DNA of 7,236 nt, from NCBI GenBank assembly GCA_030453285.1, contig JAKDKP010000103.1:1-7236 (forward strand). Reading direction: 5' to 3'. The notes beneath the pieces were generated by a model. The model did no database searches and was not told the origin of the DNA. It saw nothing but the letters and a program-made list of their open reading frames with translations. The position numbers were made by a program, and so were the translations under genes. The number at the start of each line of letters is the position of its first letter. The stretch's first letter is position 1. The DNA is from Propionibacteriales bacterium. GTDB taxonomy: Bacteria > Actinomycetota > Actinomycetes > Propionibacteriales > Propionibacteriaceae. Of this stretch, positions 1 through 5,298 are shown piece by piece.

Positions 1-67
1 CTGTCGCACCGTTGGGGTCAGGGGATTAGGCTTCACGTTTCCATCTCGATGATTGACCACCTCTAGG
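1..67. other. Intergenic sequence downstream of the secreted-protein gene
   Basis: This short stretch follows the stop codon of the minus-strand secreted-protein gene. I see no convincing coding frame, no strong hairpin followed by a T-run, and no recognisable repeat. It is cut by the window edge. Confidence 0.5.
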
Positions 68-940
68 TCACCAGTTGCAACGGTGACTGAGGACGGAGGG
101 CAACCAGTTGGACTTATTCGCGCGAAATCTCTCAATATTCCAATCACCCGCAGCGAACGCACCCAAGGCGTGGCAGTCAAACTGCTGCTTGAGGGCCGGC
201 TTGTTCGTGATGGCGGGCCAAACGGCCCTCCACTCATCCCAACCGTTGGTGCGTAAGATGACCTGCCCACTGATGCCTCCGACGACCCCTCCTAGTCGGG
301 CGGCCGTGTAGATCGACCAGCCCCAACTCGTCAACTTCCCATTGTATTGAACGTCCCGATTTGCGCTATCGCGATCGCGAGTGAGGTTCTGGAAGATAGT
401 CCTCCCGAGAAAGGGATCGGCAACGATCGGATACTTGTAGTCTCCGTTACGATGATTCACGACTTGCACCAGACGGTTCCCTCGTACTTCGAACGAGGTA
501 GGCACAGGCGTACCCGCCGCGTCGACTGCCCAGGCCGGCGCCACAGTCCAGCGTTGTCCATCAGGCCCCCGGAGTGTGACCACACCATCGCCATCCATAT
601 TCAGTTCCGATCCCGTCACGTCGAAGATGAACTCAGCAGGGGCACGCCGATCTCCAAGGTACAGGAGGTTCTGAACGGAGGCACCAGCGTCTCGGAACAC
701 CTCTGCATGAACGACTCCACGATCGTACTGGCGCAATGTACGACCTAGCGGACGGCTCTCCATTAGCTCTGATGTCGACCCGAGAAGCCTCAACTCAGGA
801 GTCATCCTCAACGCTGTCGTACGGGCCATCCCAGACGAGGACTCTTCAGCCAGACTGGGATCAGCCCTTGTGAGCGCGGACCAGACCGATGTGGGCGTAA
901 TATCCGCGGGCTGAGCCACAGCAATCGACGGCACCCACAT
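68..940 (-). CDS. Secreted protein with C-terminal DUF2599-like domain (5' end displaced by frameshift)
   Basis: An uncharacterised actinobacterial exported protein, 290 residues when read from the only in-frame ATG. Residues about 75-176 resemble an N-terminal module common in actinobacterial secreted proteins, with WAVD at 137-140 and ending in YPIVADP at 170-176. Residues about 200-290 carry the pattern ALKQQFDCH, then WNIE and a final HRCNW, which resembles DUF2599 from memory; no function is known. The only cysteines are C256 and C288, both in this domain, as expected for one disulfide in an exported protein. The ATG lies inside the signal peptide: the reading frame stays open upstream and encodes a hydrophobic core, but it reaches a TGA with no ATG, GTG or TTG. 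A better ATG at 980 is one base out of frame. As assembled, export is probably impaired. Base composition is visibly less GC-rich than the mpa-trmI block, which suggests acquired DNA. The reading frame itself is certain; the domain name is moderately so. Confidence 0.75.
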   Translation of the reverse strand: MWVPSIAVAQPADITPTSVWSALTRADPSLAEESSSGMARTTALRMTPELRLLGSTSELMESRPLGRTLRQYDRGVVHAEVFRDAGASVQNLLYLGDRRAPAEFIFDVTGSELNMDGDGVVTLRGPDGQRWTVAPAWAVDAAGTPVPTSFEVRGNRLVQVVNHRNGDYKYPIVADPFLGRTIFQNLTRDRDSANRDVQYNGKLTSWGWSIYTAARLGGVVGGISGQVILRTNGWDEWRAVWPAITNKPALKQQFDCHALGAFAAGDWNIERFRANKSNWLPSVLSHRCNW

Positions 941-980
941 GAGGCCAAGCAGAATGATTACGAGGGGGGAGGCGGTTCAT
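941..980 (-). other. Out-of-frame start and signal-peptide coding segment with C6 run
   Basis: Read on the minus strand, an ATG at 980-978 opens a frame beginning MNRLP but shifts away from the downstream gene at a run of six C (G964-G969 on the plus strand). Removing one C would give MNRLPLVIILLGL followed directly by the MWVPSIAVAQPA of the downstream frame. That is a textbook signal peptide: a basic n-region, a hydrophobic core and a small-residue cleavage region around AVAQPA. In the sequence as given, the ATG frame ends after about 36 codons. Possible explanations are a pseudogene mutation, slipped-strand phase variation, or a base-calling error in the homopolymer. Confidence 0.7.
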
Positions 981-985
981 GTCAG

Positions 986-1014
986 ATAATGGCACGTGAA
1001 TGCTCTCGTGGCAA
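986..1014 (-). promoter_or_regulatory. Candidate promoter of the secreted-protein gene (leaderless type)
   Basis: On the minus strand, TTGCCA (1014-1009) and CATTAT (991-986) are separated by exactly 17 bp. They match the sigma-70-type consensus at 5/6 and 4/6 positions. The -10 element ends only 5 bp before the ATG at 980, and no Shine-Dalgarno sequence is visible. This geometry would place transcription initiation at or next to the ATG, as in the leaderless mRNAs common in actinobacteria. The -35 element stops 5 bp short of the IS3 terminal repeat. Inferred from pattern only. Confidence 0.4.
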
Positions 1015-1019
1015 GGGTC

Positions 1020-1050
1020 TGAAGCGCCCCAGGTTTGATGCCGCTCCTGT
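1020..1050 (+). repeat. Left terminal inverted repeat of the IS3 element
   Basis: Begins TGAAGCGCCCCAGGTT. These first 16 bases are identical to the reverse complement of the element's other end, and 25 of the first 31 bases match. Confidence 0.9.
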
Positions 1051-1058
1051 TTGAGTCC

Positions 1059-1064
1059 AGGAGG
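1059..1064 (+). promoter_or_regulatory. Shine-Dalgarno of orfA
   Basis: AGGAGG lies 9 bases before the ATG at 1074. It marks 1074, not the downstream GTG at 1100, as the ancestral orfA start. The GTG has no comparable site. Confidence 0.7.
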
Positions 1065-1073
1065 ATGAGCAGT

Positions 1074-1387
1074 ATGCCGAAGAAGATCGATCCTGAGTTG
1101 TGAAGGCCAGGGCTGTGCGTCTGGTGACCGAGCACCGTGCTGAGTATCCGAACCTGACGGCCGCGTCGTCAGCAGTCGCCAAGCAGCTCGGCGTGGGCAA
1201 GGAGTCGGTGCGGCGCTGGGTGATCCAGGCCGATGTCGATGCCGGGCGTCGTGAGGGCGTCACGAGCGAGGAGTCCCAGGACATCAAGCGCCTCAAGGCC
1301 GAGAACCTCCGGCTGCGTGAGGACGTGGCGATCTTGAAGGCAGCGACGTCTTTCTTCGTGGGGGAACTCGACCCCCGCAACCGCTGA
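1074..1387 (+). pseudogene. IS3-family orfA (transposase DNA-binding subunit), frameshifted
   Basis: In intact IS3 elements OrfA recognises the terminal repeats and is fused to OrfB to make the active transposase. The ancestral start is the ATG at 1074, preceded by AGGAGG and reading MPKKIDPEL. The frame then hits TGA at 1101-1103, because two extra bases (TG) separate TTG from the expected AAG GCC codons. The rest of the gene is open from a GTG at 1100 and gives 95 residues: a helix-turn-helix around KQLGVGKESVRRWV, then a heptad-like stretch IKRLKAENLRLREDVAIL that fits the OrfA leucine zipper, ending GELDPRNR. The stop overlaps the orfB start (TGATG), so orfB would be translationally coupled. 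I see no A-rich slippery site. Without reinitiation at the GTG, no OrfA is made. Confidence 0.85.
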
Positions 1388-1976
1388 TGATGGGCTTCAT
1401 CGACACTCTGCGTGCCGAGGGTCACGCGATCGAGTCGATCTGTCGGGTTCTGCGTGAGCAGGGCTGCCAGATCGCCGCACAGACCTACCGGTCCTGGAGA
1501 AGCCCACAACGCCGTCTCGCGGCCCGGACCTTGCCTGATGCCGCGGTCGTCGACGTGGTGCGTGATCTGGTCATGACGTCGCTGCGGATGGCGATCTGGC
1601 AACGCGACCACGAGGGCAACTCCGTCGTGGCCGAGGATCTCATCCACCATGCGGATGCCGGCAGCCAATACACCTCGATTCGATTCACCGAGCACCTCGA
1701 ACTCGAGGGGACCCAGCCCTCGATCGGGTCGGTGGGCGACGCCTACGATAGCGCCCTGATGGAGACGATCAACGGGCTCTACAAGGCCGAGTGCATCCGT
1801 ACCACGGTTCTCTACGACGGCCCCTACAAGACGATCGCCGACGTCGATACGCCACCGCCGGTTGGGTCGATTGGTACAACCAGTGACGCCTCCACGGATC
1901 CCTCGGCATGATGAGCCCCGTAGAGGTCGAGCAGCACCACTACGCAACTCTCAACCGAGAGCCGCAACCCGTATGA
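1387..1976 (+). pseudogene. IS3-family orfB (DDE integrase-core transposase), internally deleted and frameshifted
   Basis: OrfB normally carries the DDE catalytic triad in about 280-300 residues. Here the N-terminal part (MMGFIDTLRAEGHAIESICRVL) is present, but DVVRDL runs directly into VMTSLRMAIWQRD. The intervening roughly 110 residues, including the first catalytic aspartate (usually in a WVTDFTYV-like motif), are gone; this is judged against remembered family members. The second aspartate (D90 in HHADAGSQYTS) and the glutamate (E126 in ALMETINGLYK) remain. One base is missing after 1847, so the open frame drifts into an unrelated tail and stops at 1911. In the restored frame from 1848 one reads YATAGWVDWYNQ, then TGA at 1884-1886 where arginine is expected (CGA to TGA), then RLHGSLGMMSPVEVEQHHY and a natural stop at 1974-1976 inside the right terminal repeat. 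Not functional. Confidence 0.88.
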
Positions 1977-2003
1977 GAGCGGCAGAGAACCTGGGGCGCT
2001 TCA
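1973..2003 (-). repeat. Right terminal inverted repeat of the IS3 element
   Basis: The reverse complement starts TGAAGCGCCCCAGGTT, identical to the left end for 16 bases. The orfB stop codon overlaps its inner edge. Confidence 0.9.
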
Positions 2004-2004
2004 A

Positions 2005-2498
2005 TTCATCAACGCCCACCTGCTGCGTTGGTGCGAGACGAACAAGATCACCTTCACCCGGCCCCGTCCGGGCAACAAGAACCACGGCGCCCACGCGAAC
2101 AGAAGAACTGGGCCCGAGTCCGTGAGTTGGTCGGCTACTACCGTTACGACACCCCCGCCGAGCTGGCGACGCTCAACGAGATCTGCGCCCTCGACGCCGT
2201 GTTCACCAACTACCTCCTGCCGCAGCGGAAGTTGATCTTCAAACAACGCATCGGCTCCAAGGTGATTAAGAAGCACGACACCGCAACAGCCCTCCACCAG
2301 CGGGCAGTGGTCCACCTGGCCAAACGGCCAGAACCCACAATCACGATGAACGCCACCTTCCAAAAGGTCCAGCCCGCAGCCCTCTCCCGCCAGATCCTGG
2401 ACCTCACCAGACAGCTCGAAGTCCTATCCCAAGCCAAGAAGGCACCCAGGTCCAACCCGCCGCTCAACACCGACCCACTCGCGAAGGAAGCCAAATGA
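2005..2498 (+). pseudogene. C-terminal fragment of an rve/DDE-type transposase, frameshifted
   Basis: The remnant starts right at the edge of the IS3 element. In one frame it reads FINAHLLRWCETNKITFTR, RPGNKNHGAHA. After a one-base deletion near 2092-2095 it continues in another frame as EQKNWARVRELVGYYRYDT, LDAVFTNYLLPQRKLI and GSKVIKKHDTATALHQR, and ends at a TGA at 2496-2498. This is the second half of a transposase with an integrase catalytic core, of a type common in actinobacteria; I recall it as ISNCY- or IS481-like but cannot fix the family. The E of EQKNW is probably the catalytic glutamate. The conserved KNDG motif reads KNHG here. The 5' half with the first catalytic aspartates is missing, and the sequence left of the IS3 element is not that half. 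An ATG at 2028 gives an open frame of 156 residues, but its first ~24 residues are out of the ancestral frame. Not functional. Confidence 0.8.
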
Positions 2499-2566
2499 GG
2501 CAACAGCGGGTCGTCGTACGTCAGAGCCAGAAGCTCCAACTCTCGGACAGGCTCAGACGTTAACCC
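2499..2566. other. Spacer between transposase relic and mpa stop codon
   Basis: The two converging genes are separated by 68 bp. The sequence may contain the right-hand terminus of the relic's parent element, but I cannot identify its inverted repeat because the partner end is missing. On the mpa side only a weak GGAGC/GCTCT hairpin without a T-run is present, so I do not call a terminator. Confidence 0.4.
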
Positions 2567-4279
2567 TCACAGGTACTGCCCGGTGTTGGAGACGTTGTCG
2601 ATGGAGCGGGACACCGCGCCTCCGGACTTGTTCGACACCAGGGTGCGGATGAAGACGATCCGCTCCCCCTTCTTGCCCGATATCTTGGCCCAGTCGTCGG
2701 GGTTGGTGGTGTTGGGCAGGTCCTCGTTCTCGGCGAACTCGTCGACGCAGGCCTGCAGCAGATGCTCGACCCGGATGCCGTACTGATCGTTCTCCAGCAG
2801 GTCCTTGATCGCCATCTTCTTGGCGCGGTCGACGACGTTGCCGATCATGGCGCCGGAGCTGAAGTCCTTGAAGTACAAGATCTCCTTGTCGCCACCGGCA
2901 TAGGTCACCTCCAGGAAGCGGTTGTCCTCGTCCTCGGCGTACATCCTCTCGACCGTACGATCGACCATGGCCCGTACGCAGGTGTCCCGGTCCCCGTCGA
3001 ACCGGGCCAGGTCGTCGGCGTGCAGGGGCAGGTCACTGGTCAGGTACTTGGCGAAGATGTCACGGGCCGACTCCGGGTCGGGGCGTTCGATCTTGATCTT
3101 GACATCCAGGCGTCCCGGTCGCAGGATCGCCGGGTCGATCATGTCCTCACGGTTCGAGGCGCCGATGATGATCACGTTCTTGAGTCCCTCGACGCCGTCG
3201 ATCTCACTCAACAGTTGCGGCACGATGGTGTTCTCCACGTCCGACGACACCCCCGACCCTCGCGTACGGAACAAGGAGTCCATCTCGTCGAAGAAGACGA
3301 TCACCGGCACCCCATCGAGCGCCTTGTCCCGGGCCTTGGTGAAGATCATCCGGATGTGGCGTTCGGTCTCGCCGACGTACTTGTTGAGCAGTTCGGGGCC
3401 TTTGACGTTGATGAAGAAGCTGCGAGCCTCCTGCTCGGTCTGCTCACTGACCTTGCGGGCCAAGGAGTTCGCCACCGCCTTGGCGATCATGGTCTTGCCA
3501 CAGCCGGGCGGCCCGTACAACAGGATCCCCTTCGGCGGCTTGAGCCGGTGCTCGGCAAACACGTCCGGATGCAGGAAGGGCAACTCGACGGCGTCGGTGA
3601 TCGCCTCGATCTGGCTGCCCAGTCCGCCGATCTGTTCGTAGCCGATGTCGGGCACCTCCTCCAGGACGAGATCTTCGACGTCGGAGATCGCCACACGCTG
3701 GTGGGCGAAGCCGACGCGACGGTCAACCAGGACCGCATCGCCCGGACGGAGCCGTTCGGCTTGCAATTCGTGGGTCAGTCGGACCACCACCTCCTCGTCC
3801 CCGTGACCGGTGACCACGGCCCGATCCCCCTCGGGCAGCACCTCCTTGAGGTGGCACAGCTCACCGACGGTCTCCTGCCCGACCACACCGACGACATTCA
3901 TCGATTCGTTGATGATCACCTCGTGGCCGGGCCGCAGGAGTTCATGATCAAAAGTGCTGCCGAGGGTGACGCGCATCTTGCGGCCACCGGTGTGCACATC
4001 GGCAGTCCCCTCCCCGACGTGGGCGATGAAGGTGCCAAAACCGACCGGCGGCAGGGCGAGACGGTCCACCTCGTCCTTGAGTGAGACGATCTGGTCCCTG
4101 GCTTCGCGCAAGGTGTCGACCAGGCGCTCCTTGGTGGCCGTCGCCGACCTGGCCTCCTGCCGCGCCTCGTTCAGTCGACGTTCGATCGTGGCGAGTTCAC
4201 CCGGATGTCGCTGGACCCGGCCGTGCAGCCGTTCCACCTCAGCGGTCAGCTCCGCGATGCGTGCCTCTTGATCGTCCAT
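2567..4279 (-). CDS. mpa: Proteasome-associated AAA ATPase (Mpa/ARC)
   Basis: A hexameric ring ATPase that recognises Pup-tagged proteins, unfolds them and feeds them to the 20S proteasome; it is called ARC where no proteasome exists. The 570 residues show the full family layout. Residues about 1-75 are a charged coiled coil that captures Pup, and about 78-200 are the tandem OB folds. The AAA domain follows, with Walker A GPPGCGKT (256-263), pore loop KYVG (300-303), Walker B ending in D331-E332 (FFDEMDS), sensor-1 N376 (GASNRED) and arginine fingers in LRPGR (386-390). The protein ends SNTGQYL; the C-terminal GQYL with its penultimate tyrosine is the known proteasome-docking motif. The length is normal and no lesion is seen. 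The ATG at 4279 has a GGTAGGGT-rich stretch about 10 bases upstream. It lies 48 bp after trmI on the same strand. Unusually, dop and pup do not follow it; IS relics do. Confidence 0.97.
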   Translation of the reverse strand: MDDQEARIAELTAEVERLHGRVQRHPGELATIERRLNEARQEARSATATKERLVDTLREARDQIVSLKDEVDRLALPPVGFGTFIAHVGEGTADVHTGGRKMRVTLGSTFDHELLRPGHEVIINESMNVVGVVGQETVGELCHLKEVLPEGDRAVVTGHGDEEVVVRLTHELQAERLRPGDAVLVDRRVGFAHQRVAISDVEDLVLEEVPDIGYEQIGGLGSQIEAITDAVELPFLHPDVFAEHRLKPPKGILLYGPPGCGKTMIAKAVANSLARKVSEQTEQEARSFFINVKGPELLNKYVGETERHIRMIFTKARDKALDGVPVIVFFDEMDSLFRTRGSGVSSDVENTIVPQLLSEIDGVEGLKNVIIIGASNREDMIDPAILRPGRLDVKIKIERPDPESARDIFAKYLTSDLPLHADDLARFDGDRDTCVRAMVDRTVERMYAEDEDNRFLEVTYAGGDKEILYFKDFSSGAMIGNVVDRAKKMAIKDLLENDQYGIRVEHLLQACVDEFAENEDLPNTTNPDDWAKISGKKGERIVFIRTLVSNKSGGAVSRSIDNVSNTGQYL

Positions 4280-4327
4280 CCTTCGACCCTACCTGCGCGG
4301 TGTCCCGAGATCCGCGCACCCGACAGG

Positions 4328-5296
4328 TCACTCCCCAGCCGGATCGCTCACCACACCCGGCGGACGGGGGCCGTGGTAGTCCGGCCCGTACGCACCGGGC
4401 GAGGGGCGCCGCTTGCGGGCCGGGGTCACCACCCCCGGTGCCAGCCGGCGCGCGGTCACCAGGAAGCCGGTGTGGCCGATGCCGGCGTGGTTGGGTCGGA
4501 TCGCCAGCCCTTCGGCGTGCCAGTCGCGGACGATGTGTTCGGCAGCAGTCGGTTCGGTGAATCCGGTGTGGGCGCGGATGGTGTCCATCGTGCGACCCAG
4601 CTGGGTGGTGGTGGCCACGTAGCAGCACACCAGGCCGCCCGGTTCGAGCACCCCGCCAACGGCCTCGATGCACTCCCAGGGCGCCAGCATGTCCAGCACG
4701 ACCCGGTCGACCGCGTCCTCGCCCAAATCGGTGGCCAGATCTCCCACCCGGACCTCCCAGCCGGGATGGCGTCCGCCCAGGAAGTTGTCGACGTTGCGCT
4801 CGGCGATCTCGGCAAAATCGGCGCGTCGCTCGTACGAGAGCAGTCGGCCGGTCGGCCCGATGGCCCGCAGGAGCGCGATGCTCAGTGCCCCGGAACCGAC
4901 CCCGGCCTCCACCACCCGCGCACCGGGAAAGATGTCACACCCCATCACGATCTGGGCGGCGTCCTTGGGATAGACGACAGCCGCACCCCGCGGCATCGAG
5001 ACGGTGTAGTCCGACATCAGCGGACGCAGCGCGAGGTACTTCGTGCCGCCGACGCTGGTCACCACCACTCCCTCGGGCCCCCCGAGCAGGTCGTCGTGAC
5101 TGATCGCTCCCTTGGCGGTGTGGAAGGTTGCCCCCTCGGCCAGCAGGATCGAATGCCGGCGACCCTTGGGGTCGGTGATCGTCACCCGCTCGCCGGCGAT
5201 CAGGGGGCCGCGCCGCACCCCGGACAGGTCACGCGTCGGACCCTCCGGCTCCCCGGTGGGATTCGGTGATGCTTCGGTTGGGGATGTCTGGGTCAC
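4328..5296 (-). CDS. trmI: tRNA (adenine-58-N1)-methyltransferase TrmI
   Basis: A SAM-dependent enzyme that makes m1A58 in the T-loop of tRNAs, working as a tetramer in the cytoplasm. From the chosen GTG it has 322 residues. A family-specific beta-rich N-terminal domain leads into RPLMSDYTVSMPRGAAVVYPKD. The Rossmann methyltransferase fold then follows, with SAM motif I EAGVGSGALS (130-139), the acidic residue E156 in YERR that binds the SAM ribose, and motif IV LDMLAPW (201-207). The N-terminus (about 30 Pro/Thr/Glu-rich residues) and the C-terminal basic, proline-rich tail extend beyond the conserved core; the Mycobacterium tuberculosis homologue (Rv2118c) is about 280 residues. The start is GTG 5296 because GAGGAG sits 5 bases upstream. 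Starts at GTG 5302, which overlaps the previous stop as GTGA, or at ATG 5320 are possible but lack a well-spaced site. It sits between the lipoprotein gene and mpa. Confidence 0.95.
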   Translation of the reverse strand: MTQTSPTEASPNPTGEPEGPTRDLSGVRRGPLIAGERVTITDPKGRRHSILLAEGATFHTAKGAISHDDLLGGPEGVVVTSVGGTKYLALRPLMSDYTVSMPRGAAVVYPKDAAQIVMGCDIFPGARVVEAGVGSGALSIALLRAIGPTGRLLSYERRADFAEIAERNVDNFLGGRHPGWEVRVGDLATDLGEDAVDRVVLDMLAPWECIEAVGGVLEPGGLVCCYVATTTQLGRTMDTIRAHTGFTEPTAAEHIVRDWHAEGLAIRPNHAGIGHTGFLVTARRLAPGVVTPARKRRPSPGAYGPDYHGPRPPGVVSDPAGE

Positions 5297-5298
5297 GT

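Larger units (their letters stand above)
1020..2003 (+). mobile_element. Defective IS3-family insertion sequence, 984 bp
   Basis: The element is bounded by inverted repeats that begin with an identical 16 bp and match at 25 of 31 positions. Inside are orfA (helix-turn-helix plus leucine-zipper region) and orfB (integrase core) in the usual IS3 order. Full-length members of this family are about 1.2-1.3 kb; the shortfall fits an internal deletion in orfB. Further lesions are a 2-bp insertion near the start of orfA, a 1-bp deletion late in orfB, and a TGA in orfB. The flanks (GGTC on the left, ATTC on the right) show no target-site duplication, so the junctions have probably been rearranged. 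It cannot make its own transposase, but the ends look intact enough to be moved by a related element. Confidence 0.9.

Noticed and set aside
982..1947. A 321-codon minus-strand open frame across the IS3 element
   Set aside because: It is antisense to orfA/orfB, whose family motifs are clear on the plus strand. The translation is Arg/Gly/Asp-rich with no recognisable domain.
2499..2566. A rho-independent terminator after mpa
   Set aside because: Only a 5-bp hairpin with a wobble pair and no T-run on the minus strand; too weak to call.
2762..4084. A 440-codon plus-strand open frame antisense to mpa
   Set aside because: It lies wholly opposite the intact, well-conserved Mpa gene. Its low-complexity, His/Asp/Val/Leu-rich translation is the usual reverse-strand product of high-GC coding DNA, and no family is recognisable.
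4205..5269. A 354-codon plus-strand open frame opposite trmI
   Set aside because: It is a shadow of TrmI, which has all its SAM-binding motifs on the minus strand.
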